Source: Diadema setosum
Taxonomy: Eukaryota > Echinodermata > Echinoidea > Diadematoida > Diadematidae
Assembly (NCBI GenBank): GCA_033980235.1
Contig: CM067075.1
Coordinates: 25,243,061-25,307,060 of the forward strand
DNA: 64,000 nucleotides
Direction: 5' to 3'
The notes under the pieces are model-generated. The model had not been told where the DNA came from and ran no database searches. It saw nothing but the letters and a program-made list of their open reading frames with translations. The position numbers were made by a program, and so were the translations under genes. This document shows positions 54,036 to 64,000 of this stretch, piece by piece. The number at the start of each line of letters is the position of its first letter. Position 1 is the first letter of the stretch.

Positions 54036-54402
54036 TTAAAGGTCCAGTTTACCTTTGGGAGCAGTGATTTCAAAAATGTTCAAGATATCACATTTGATGC
54101 ATATGTGTAGGTCTGTTGTATCATAAAACATCCTACCATATGAAATATTTGCAATAAAACCTAAAATATAAGGAGATATCAGGGTTTTTCTCAATAAACC
54201 GTAACTGTATACGGTTTAGTCTGGAAACATTTTTATTATAACTATTGTTCACATTTTGTGTATTTAACAATACTTACCATCGATTATACGAATTCAAATT
54301 TTGACAGTTGTTGTTTCTATCCCTAACTCACATTTTAGAACTATTTTAAAGCACTAATGCTGGGTTTTTGTTTCATCTGCAAATGGTAAATTATGCCTTT
54401 AA
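54036..54402. mobile_element. TTAA MITE, family 3, copy 2 (inverted)
   Basis: TTAAAGGTCCAGTTTACC to GGTAAATTATGCCTTTAA with the same central CTGTATACGGTTTAG motif. It is the reverse complement of the copy at 50564-50930. Confidence 0.82.
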
Positions 54403-57400
54403 AGAAGAACAACAATGTGTGAAGACAGAAAAATGCCGCAGAGAAATCAAACTTGCCGCCAGATTATGGATGCAAAATTTTTTTTTTTGATCCTATCTAC
54501 TGCCAGACTTTTAGAATTTTAGAGTCGGGAAGAGAATTTTTCTTGCATGTTGATTACGAGTGCATCCTGTATGCCTGTGGCACGGCGGCTGGGATGAAAA
54601 GGAATGATCTATTGTGTTGGGAGTGTGATCGAATCTGTGATTGCTAACACTGGAAGTGGTAATAAGCTGCAGAGTTTAGTGCTGTATGCCAAGAGGCAAT
54701 GAACTTCTGAACAATCACCCACTGAATGAAACACTTGTACCATTATTGTTATTCTCCTGAATGGTAGATTTCTTGCTGGAAGTATAAAAGAAGATTGTTT
54801 GGTGTTGTGGAAAGAGAGCTGTACATTTGAGGGGGGGGGGGGGGGGGGGGCTAGTCTCTTCACAGACTGACAAATGTCGTAGTTTCCAAAAGTACAAGTG
54901 TATTACAATTTACTAGGGAGGTGTGAGCTCACACCTCCACGATTACAGCAACGGCACACAGTAAAGAGACCAATGTATACCATTACAATGGTCCATAGCC
55001 ACGCCATGTGTATTCAACCTTACAATACCGCTCCGTTTGAATACATCAATTAAGCAAGAAAAGATAAGATTACACCAGTGACCACACATACAAGTGTGTA
55101 AGGTGCCCCACCAGGCAATACATGCTAATTTGGTTTGTGTCACTTTTATGCAGCGTTATCTTGGGCCGTTATCAGGTAACATGTCACGGACATGGAACAG
55201 TAGCTCCGTATCAGACAACCACCATGTTTTCTTGCAGAAAGACAACTTGTTTTCAGTACTATGCAAATATGATCGGTATCATATTGGCGATTACCATCTC
55301 AATAAGTCGTGCCCACATCAAATGGACAGATCAGGGGTATTACTGTCAACACTGGAGACCTGTTGATTAAACGATAGCCGCTTGTTTATTTCAATTGGCT
55401 GTACAAATGCCATTAAAGGACAAAGCTCTCTATTGTGAAATAACATGGTATCAAGACTACAGAAATCAGAATTTGCAGTATTTTAAAATGGCAGGTTGAG
55501 GGGGTAAACCTATCAAAATGTGGACTATTCAATAGCCATACATAGCGTGCACATGGTAAGTGAACTTCTGTCTGTGAAGATTGGAAGATGCTTTGTGCAT
55601 TCAAAGTAAATCATATTTCTAAAGGGCAGATGATTTTCCCATTAAACTATGTCCACTGAAAGAGTGTCAAAATACTTGGCACCGGCTAAAAGCAAAGTAT
55701 TAAAATACAGTAAAAGTAATACCAAAGTGTTCAGAAGTAGATTGTTGCATGGGAAAAGTGTGAAATAGATATGGATCAAAGTTTATGTTAATGTGCTGCT
55801 TGGAGACAGTCTGAAAATTCATCATCCATCATGTTGCTTTATTTTTTGTAAATCAGATGAGTATTTCAGTTACCGTAATATTTCTTCATTGAAAAAAAAA
55901 AGTGAATGTAATGCTATTTGTTCAATGACAGCTGAGAGTGCTGCATTCTTACATTCGCAGCATCTTGTTTTTAGGATATGACACTAGTGTGTTATTCTCA
56001 GTCCCATACAGTTTCAGTGGTGTCAAGGCAAAAATAGCTCCATATTTTGAGGGAAAAAATGAAAAAGAATTTATGTGCAGTGTCTTGTCAACATGGCCAT
56101 GGACTATTTAGATTTTGATCTCTTTTTTTTTTTTTGTTTTTTACTTCTACTCTTTCAAAGCAATCTAAGAATTATTCTAATTGGTTATAACTACATAGGT
56201 GACTTAGTTGTGTCAACATTTCTGGGGAAAAAAATAATTGTTTTATGAATTTTGCATTACTTGAAAGTTTATTCTGCCATGCACATCATTTTGAATGATT
56301 CACATAATATTCTATAATGAAATAAACTTAAATCATCATTTCTTTTTATTTCAGCATTGAGCTTTGCTGTTTTCATTGTTCACTATGTTAATTTCCAAAA
56401 TAATTGAATGAATAGATTTCCATGTTGAAGAACTTTGACATGTCGAATTGAATGTAAAGGAAACCATAACAGATTGCCTCTATGGGAGTTTGAAACATGA
56501 GATATGTATTGTAGTAAATGATGGTAGAGCCTTTTTCTCGCATACACTGTATTAGCCATCCCAAATGAAAAATGTCTCACATTATCAACAGAATTGTATA
56601 TTCTTCAAATGTCTTTTTCAGATTGCCCTTTTAATACTACAGACCATTATTATTGTGGTGCTGTTCAACTGAGGGGTCAAAAGGGGTTTAGAAATGCAGC
56701 AAAAAGGAATTGAATATAAGAGTATGCTCTTGCTGTATATACCCTATCATGGTACCTAAAGCCAAATAGGACCTTATTTGGCCAGCACGTTCCAGTGTTG
56801 ACAAAATTATCAGAACAAATGTTGTAAACCTTGGCTATCCTTTTAAGAAGGTATTCATGAAGGAGGATATCGTAAAATAGTATGTCCGTGTTTCAGGTGA
56901 TGACGGCAAGACTGTATCATAATATTTCAGAAGGGGAAGTTCCATTGTTGTATGTCTCTGATAACAGAAATCAGTCATGCTCTTTCGAACTGGATTGTTG
57001 TGCTTTCAAAAATACTCCAGGACTTCAACTGCTGAGAAGAAACTGGATAGCAACTGCACATGTTAGCACCTTATCTTGCCAAAAGTAATTAGCCTTGCTC
57101 AATTTACAGGTCAAACATCCCCCAGGAGGGGTGAATGTATGTGCAAAAATTCAGGGGATTGGCAACCCTGGCAATTCAACTGGTGAGAACATAGTAAAAT
57201 ATAGATTCTGATCATCCAACTAGTCATAAAAATTCCTATAATTAGGTGGAAATTTAATGAGCCTTGTAAGCTTAGCTGACATTGTGACTATGTAAATCTT
57301 GCATTACACCCTGTTTTTTAGATTTTTTTTTTTTTTCAAAATGGTTATGACACTAAATGTCATGGTTTTCTCATATGAGCTGTAAATCTGTAGCTGAAGG

Positions 57401-57903
57401 TGACTGAATTTATATTTCAAGCTGTATTTCAGTCATATCATATTGCATGCTGAGTTTCATTTTTTCGCACTGGGCCATGGTCTTGTGACAGTTGGTATGA
57501 GGCAAGTGGGAATAGGTACTTTTTGGCTTCAAGGACTTGCCCTTGTCCACAAGAGTTGATAGGAAAATTAAACTCCTCACTTAATGACCATTATGCTGTG
57601 TATTTCTCTGCATTCCTATGCATGCTGTGTTTTATGGTCATTGTTTTTATAAACTTATCCCTGAGCCTTATCACATCAATCATTAATCATTCATGTAATG
57701 AGATGTTTCAGCAGAACAAGGTTCTCCCTTTTTCTCTGCTCTTGTTTTGTAAAGCAAGAATGCTATTCAAGTTAGCAAAGGTCTTATTGCCCGATCATCT
57801 AAAATGTCTTCCAAGTTTTGTAACTGCACAAGATAACAAATAAAGACAGAATAAACTGACCAGAAAGAATATAAATTATTAGTGGAAAAGTGAGCAAAGA
57901 AAA
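54403..57903. other. Region without a recognised gene
   Basis: AT-rich with a G-run at 54832-54850 and the 22-bp palindrome at 54917-54938. Splice-like signals around 55153-55174 (TTATGCAG|...|GTAACA) would define only a 22-nt exon and are not supported. Frames at 57523-57843 and elsewhere are unrecognised. Confidence 0.55.
54917..54938. repeat. Perfect 22-bp palindrome
   Basis: GGAGGTGTGAG followed directly by its inverse CTCACACCTCC, no loop. Function unknown. Confidence 0.9.
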
Positions 57904-57981
57904 TGGGATTCCATCGGGAGTCGAACCCGAGACCTCCGGATTGCTAGACCGGTGCTCTACCGACTGAGCTATAGAAAGCCC
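57904..57981 (-). tRNA. tRNA-Ala(AGC)-like sequence, probably degenerate or SINE-derived
   Basis: On the minus strand: D-arm TAGCTCAGTCGGTAGAGCA (box A), anticodon loop CTAGCAA with anticodon AGC between CCGG/CCGG stems, and T-arm GGTTCGACTCCCG (box B). The acceptor stem is poor: three extra bases precede the D-arm and only GGG pairs cleanly with CCC near the 3' end. It is therefore probably a pseudo-tRNA or tRNA-derived repeat head. It lies 32 bp from element C. Confidence 0.6.
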
Positions 57982-58013
57982 TAGTACAGTGTTCGTCCCA
58001 GAAACCCTTAATT

Positions 58014-58946
58014 GTCCCCGCCGAACGAGTTCGAGCAGGGAACTATGAAACGGGCTCCGTACGTGTGTGTGTCCGTGTGTCAGTGTGTCCGTGTGTCCGT
58101 GTGTCCGTCTGTCCGTGCGTCCGTGTGTGATCAAAATGTTCAAAATGCTACTCCTTCGCCATTTCTAAACCGATTTTGATTCTGTTTGCTTTATATGATA
58201 GCACTGCATGGGAGCTTTGAAACTTCTATACAGAATTTCAGTTGTGACCTTTGACCTTGTACATTTTGCTTCAAAATGCTACTCCTTCGCCATTTCTAAC
58301 CCGATTTTGATTCCGTTTGCTTTATATGTTGGTACTAGGTGAGGGCTTCAAAATTTCTACACAGAATTTTGACCTTTGATTCTTTGACCTTTGACCTTGA
58401 TTTTTGACCTATATTGTACATTGCCTACAAAATGCTACTCCTTCGCCATTTCTAACCCGATTTCGATTCCGTTTGCTTTATGTGATGGCACTAGGTGAGG
58501 GCTTCAAAACTTCTACACAGAATTTTGACCTTTGACTTCTTTGACCTTTGACCTTGATTTTTTACCTATATTGTACATTTTGCTACAAAATGCTACTCCT
58601 TCGCCATTTGTAACCCGATTTCAATTCCGTTTGCTTTAAGTGATGGCACTAGGTGAGGGCTTCAAAACTTCTACACAGAATTTTGACCTTTGACTTCTTT
58701 GACCTCTGACCTTGATTTTTGACCTGTATTGTACATTTTGCTACCAAATGCTACTCCTTCGCCATTTCTAACCCGATTTCGATTCCGTTTGCTTTATGTG
58801 ATGGCACTAGGTGAGGGCTTCAAAACTTCTACACAGAATTTTGACCTTTGACCTCTTTGACCTTTGACCTTGATTTTTTACCTATATTGTACATTTTGCT
58901 ACTAAATGCTACTTCCGGCGGGGACATATATTACGCACCGCGTAAT
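58014..58946 (-). mobile_element. Satellite-bearing nonautonomous element C (GTCCCCGCCG ends)
   Basis: In minus orientation: a palindrome ATTACGCGGTGCGTAAT (58946-58930), then GTCCCCGCCG (58925-58916), then five tandem repeats of about 157 bp (GCTACTCCTTCGCCATTTCT at about 58148, 58279, 58435, 58594 and 58751 plus a partial). A CGGACACA minisatellite (58129-58059) and a ~30-nt terminal hairpin (58043-58014) follow; the hairpin's outer arm CGGCGGGGAC is the exact inverse of the other end. No protein. Each repeat contains one or two TGACCTTTGACCT motifs. Confidence 0.75.
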
Positions 58947-61555
58947 TTCTACTTTTCCTTGTTCTCAATGCTCGGGTGGTCAGGAGCTATAGCAGTGTGT
59001 TTGTGTGTGACACACACGCACACACTTAAACCTGGCATAAACCCGAAGGATAATTCAACTTGGGGATAAATGCGAGGGATCACCGAAGTGATGCAGCTTT
59101 TTGAGTTTGGTACAAAAAGATTGAAACAGCATCAAACATCAGTGTGAATATGCAGTTCATAGAGAGGTATTGATGTGTTCATGGCATTCCCCAAGAAGAG
59201 AAATATTGATTAATTTCTGGCATTTCCATTATTTTACTTGTTCATGGCAAAGCCATCATTATGAAAGGGGTCTTGGATCAAATGATCTACTTTGGCAGAA
59301 GACAGTGAGTTTTGAATAGAGAGTGCACTGTGGTGTAGGAGATGTATCTCCATTGTCTCAAACTGGAGATTCCAAGTTCAAACTCTGCCTTTGAAAAGGC
59401 ATACTTTACATCCTTGGGCAAGATGTTCAATTAACAATTGCCCTCATTAAACCAGGTGCGGTATAGAAACATGGACCCAGCAATGCTTGGGATAATAATG
59501 ATGGTTTGGCTATCTATACTGAAAGAGCAGAGCTCATTAAAAATTGCAGTGGCTACTCTTAGCAAATCAGGCCATACTTTCGTTCACTATAACATTTCTG
59601 ACCATAACAGTTAATATTGTGATATGTTATGACTTGAAAGTCACATGGAGAGGCAATAAGCTCACTTGCTGTTTTAAACTGCTACAATGCCATGGAAAAT
59701 AGAGCTACTTCCTTTAAACACTACAGGGGTCGCTCCGCTGATAAAGATATGTATCACTGGTCGACCAAACCTGCAAACTAATATTTGCTAGAAGAGGTTA
59801 GTGACTTTGACCACTGACGATTTTATGGCCAATTTGATATTTATGTCTATTCTGTGTTAATCAAGTGCCCTGACTGTCCAGTGCACTGCCCACCTGCTGT
59901 AAAATTTGGTGATTAGACGCACTTCACCTGAGGCTTATCTTTTTCTCTGATGACCCTGTGGGTTAATGGCGTAGATCGTCAGGACAGAAACCATACTCAA
60001 TAATTATTGAGTTTCAGTTTCTTTTCACAAACATTCACATCAAGTCAGTGATACATGTAAATGTAGGAACACTTGTGTGTCAGTTTACAAAATTACAACA
60101 GGTTTATGCATTGAATGTTAACAGGGACCTAAATAAAGTGCAGCTTGTTGAACAAGGTCCCAAAATACCATACTACAAAACCAGAAACATTTGTAGCATT
60201 AAATTTTCGTGAATTGGAGCCGACAGCCTTTTCACAGCATTAAACTTTGGTGAATTGCCACTGGCATTCAGTGCATTGTTAAGACAAAAAAAAAAAAAAC
60301 ATGTATGTGTGTATTTTACTTTTACACATGAAATTTGTGACAGTTTCTTGCGAAAATTTCTGGTTTTACAGAATTAAAGTGAAAGTGATATATTACAGAA
60401 GGAAGAGCTGGAATGGGAATGAAAATGGGAAGGGGGGGGGGACAGAGAGTAGTGAAAGTTATCATTGTGGAGTAGCAAGGAAAACTGCAGGGAGGTGAGC
60501 AGGAATCATATTTTTATGTGGAGTAAAACCAAGTCTACACCTACCGCTTGAGGAAGATAGAAAGGGTGGTCTTTATGCACAGGTGGTATTATTATAAGCA
60601 GGTGTATTTACATGCCACTTGTTTTAAAGGGAACCAAATGCAGTGGTCTCACAGACGAACGGTGGCCTAGGCGTGTTTGACTGTGTTTTGATAGATTTGC
60701 TGTTTATACCGATATGCGTCAGTTGAGATATTATCCCCAAGTTCTCTCTGGCAAATTTTCCCCATGAGTGTCTTTATTCTGCATGGAACTAAAGCTAGGA
60801 ACCATTCAAAGCTCAATTAGTTAAAAGCAATTTTCTATTCCTGCCAAAGAAAAAAAGAGACAGTATGAACAATACTTGTATTTTTCTCTGACTCCCCGGG
60901 CAAGTTTGACCTGGACATGCTTGAAAACATTTTGAATTGCGAAGCCCAAGGACAAAAACACAAAACAAAAACACAAAAAAGGTTGATGGAAATTATTCCT
61001 TGTTTTATACAGCACCATTTTCAATCTCATGACAATTCTGTTGTAATCAACTCTGGCGATTTCCCCAAGAGAGTCGTATAATTTGTACACATGCAGCAAG
61101 GAACTGTTTTTAGCTAATACCATTTTTGATATATAAAATCAAATTGGAAAGTAGTTGTAATTTTCTCTGATCCTGGACAAATTTGACCTTGACAGGCACA
61201 AAAAGTTATGGAATTGTTAGCAGAGGTAAAAAAAAGTGAAGACATGATTGTGAACAAGACCATTTTCAGCCAAGCATGCAAGGGTTATATTAAAGATAGT
61301 AATTTCCCTATTGCCATGGCAACCAAGTGTAACTATTGGGCAGCTGTAGAATAGAATAGAATTTGTAATGGAAAAATCCTCAGACATGCAAATCAGACAG
61401 TTATAAATATTGTCCACTTAAATTTGAATTTCCTTTCTTTTTTTTTTTTTCGTTGACATTCTCATTTTTGTTGCATAAAACAACCAAATAAAGTATATGA
61501 AAAAATGCACTTGTTTTACAAAGTTTTGTTTTATTTGGTGGCATATCCGGCTCCT

Positions 61556-61586
<31 letters not shown>

Positions 61587-63149
61587 ACACCAAGCAAACA
61601 ATTTTGTTCCCTTAAACTGTGTTGTGATAAATGGGAACCGAAGCCCTGAGCAGCTGATGTAACTTGTTTGATCTAGAATGCACTTTATCCTGGAGTATGT
61701 GCAGTTTTGCATGTGAAAACTTATGGAATGTGTACATCTCTATGCAGACTGTTGATGGAAATGGAAAATCATTTATAGGTTTATGACAACCATAAAATTT
61801 GTCGAATGATACTTTACAAGTGTGTATCATTCATAACAACAGAGGCAGAATTCTGTTGAGTTGTTTTTGTTGGGGCAATTTAGCATGAGAGGTATTTGCT
61901 AATACGTGAAATTTAATAGCTTGAGATCTGTAATTGTTATATTGATTATGATATGAAAGTAGAAAACGAGGTTGAGCATACATTGATTGAAATTTAGTTT
62001 ACTATTCATAAAAAAGAAATCATGTCATTCATCCTTTATGATGTTTGTGAGTTTGTTGCCCTCTTATGCAAGCTGTTACCTGTATCAGCTTCCTGTTGAG
62101 ATAACTTTTATTGTGTCTTTTTTTTTGGGGGGGGGGGTGCAGAATACACCTGGTTTGTAATCAGAGTTGCAAGAATAAAAATAAGGAAGAATCAAATGTA
62201 TTTCAGATCTGTTTCTCTGGTAATAGAAGTGGAATTGAATTTTAAAAAAGTGTCTGCAAATGTACTGGTATCATGTGATTGAGTGTACAACTAGCAGAGA
62301 GTCATAAATTGAACAGAAACTAATACAAGAAAAAACAATGACTGTTATAGCTCGCAAGGAATGTGTACGTGAAAGTTGCTTTTAACATGAATGTCAGATT
62401 ATGTTGGAATGGTATGTGAAAACTGTAGGCAAGGAAGTCTTAGGAGTTCCAAAAGGGAATGAAGATTACCCTGAAGTGAAGGATGCGTGGGCACTTTAAT
62501 ACTATGCAAGCTTTTTAATCACAGTGAATACATTAGTAATGAATCATTCAAGATTAACTCTGTCACCATAGTCACAGGTAAGAAGGCTTTAATTCTGGCC
62601 CTGAATGAGATTTGTCTGAAGGTGGCATTCAATGTCTTTTTTTTTTTGGGGGGGGGGGGGGGGCAAGGGATGATCAGAACATTTTGAAATCAGAAAAAAA
62701 GTAAAGGAAAAATTCAAACTCTGTCTGTTTATCAGGGAGAAAAAAGTTGGTGTAAACCTCAAACGGTGTCTCTTTTATCCTTATCAGTGTAACTAGCTGT
62801 CACTCAATCAAGAATTTGACATGGTGGCAGGATTGGTTGTCGTTTTGTACCCGCACATCTTTCTCAAAACTGACTTTGAAAAGCCAAATCGGTGGGGGTG
62901 GCTTGTAAAGTCTTGCCAGTATAAACCCCTCAAATCAATCCCAACCATTGTTGGGTGGGAGAGGGGATTGTTTGGGTGAACTCGCGCAGAACAGTGTTGC
63001 GGACGTGCATGCAGCTCTCATGCTGAGGGTGAGGTGATGGGGGAAAAAAATAATCCTGGGTGAGACTCGAGTGTACATAACTGTCTTGTTTGCACCAGCT
63101 TGCAGTCATTCTAGCTGCTCGCGCCGCCACGGAATACGCAACTGCAGTC
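58947..63149. other. Region without a recognised gene
   Basis: AT-rich. Contains a CACACA/GTGTGT patch (58994-59025), an A-run (60286-60299), a G-run (60431-60440) and compound homopolymers at 61556-61575, 62118-62137 and 62637-62663. The 61-62 kb minus-strand frames (for example 60821-61123) have no recognisable motif. Confidence 0.55.
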
Positions 63150-63375
63150 GGTGCGTGGATCATTGTACTTTGGCGTTATTATCTCCTGTGTTGTTGGGCA
63201 TTGTTGCTATCAAGGAGCATTAGCGATTGTGCCCCATTTTCAGTCTGAGGATCCGTTTGTGTGGACATTGTATTTGTGGTCGGACTAGATCATCTTCTCC
63301 TGACTGTACATTATTGAGATATTCTTTCAACCTGTCGATACTGGGCTTTTATAATTCTTGTGCCGTGTTTCAGAG
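63150..63375 (+). other. Possible noncoding first exon of a gene running off the right edge
   Basis: Less AT-rich than its surroundings, with CpGs at 63115-63155, and ending in GTTTCAGAG|GTAAGC, a near-consensus donor (GT 63376-63377). No long coding frame. The support is composition plus one splice signal. Confidence 0.25.
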
Positions 63376-64000
63376 GTAAGCTGCTGTGTTAATGATATGT
63401 TTCATAATTTATATGTTTCATCCATAACAGTTATAGTGTGCGTGCTCAGAAGTTGCAATTTGATGATTAACTCTAATCTGGCTAGTGGAGGCTGACTTTA
63501 CTGGATTTTATGAATGCTATGAACTAGCTGACAGTCATGTTTTTTAAGCAAGAATAACATGCCAGCTGTGAAGGAGGAGTTTATCATTCAAATCTTAATA
63601 ATGAAGGGGTTAAAGAAGTCTCTTCACTGTTTTTCTGTTGTTGAATATCTGGCTTAGGAGAGAGACCACAATGTGTATTATAAATTAGCCTCAAGATTTG
63701 AATGTGAGAAATCGATATATTTGATGTACTATGTTGTCTGTATTATCATTTACCGTATGTCCCCCCCCCCCAAAAAAAAAAAAAAATTACAATGGGAACT
63801 CCGCAATGATATCTCTAAACATAGTGAATCAATGTAAATACAAATTCAGGGTATGAAACTATAACTCATTGCCCATATCATACACAAAACCCCATTCGAT
63901 TTGCTTCAGTGGTCAAAGAGAAATGAGGAATTTTGTAGAGGATGTCGGGAATCTCTTCCCTCCAAGTTTTGTCCATTGTATTCACACACAAGAGCATCAA
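63376..64000. other. AT-rich end of window
   Basis: Nothing recognised except a C11A15 tract at 63761-63786. Confidence 0.55.

Noticed and set aside
55153..55174. Possible 22-nt microexon
   Set aside because: Splice-like signals alone; no neighbouring exons in phase.
57799..58143. A 114-codon minus-strand frame containing AQSVEHRSSNPEVSGSTP
   Set aside because: That peptide is what tRNA-like DNA gives when translated; the rest translates the GTGTCC minisatellite.

Overview
The window is nuclear DNA of a multicellular animal: spliced genes with GT-AG introns, AT-rich noncoding sequence, many short inverted-repeat transposons and long microsatellites. The repeat families (long TTAA-ended palindromic MITEs, TTCGCGAA-rich MITEs, satellite-bearing GC-ended elements) and the protein sequences suggest a marine invertebrate, most likely a deuterostome such as an echinoderm. 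That placement is an inference and no species can be named. Two genes are certain. Almost everything else is repeats or sequence in which I recognise nothing.

Layout. (1) 304-8145, minus strand: the 5' half of NDUFS1, the 75-kDa Fe-S subunit of mitochondrial complex I. Seven coding exons join in phase to residues 1-286, and a noncoding first exon with YY1-like and CCAAT motifs lies near 8.1 kb. The rest of the gene runs off the left edge. (2) 8252-9879, plus strand: an unproven, probably transposon-related gene head to head with NDUFS1. (3) 12374-13585: a 1.2-kb near-perfect palindrome. (4) 17202-18470: a satellite-bearing mobile element, called element B here. (5) 19667-29500, minus strand: a complete six-exon cytosolic sulfotransferase of 307 residues, whose stop codon is two bases from a MITE. 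(6) 34340-36051: the decayed 3' end of a LINE lying inside a GATT-type microsatellite. (7) 36-64 kb: no recognisable protein gene, but a dense set of palindromic MITEs in at least three TTAA-ended families, a tRNA-Ala-like sequence, a third satellite-bearing element (C), and a possible first exon at the right edge.

The most interesting pattern is that elements A (1080-2332), B (17202-18470) and C (58014-58946, opposite orientation) do not look alike in sequence but share one design: a short GC-rich end, tandem repeats (about 157 bp in A and C), a short-period minisatellite, and a roughly 30-nt terminal hairpin whose outer arm is the inverse of the other end. A and C also carry arrays of perfect DR1 nuclear-receptor half-site pairs, and A sits inside an NDUFS1 intron.

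NDUFS1 acts in the mitochondrial matrix arm of complex I and the sulfotransferase acts on small molecules in the cytosol. Nothing here suggests that the two work together.
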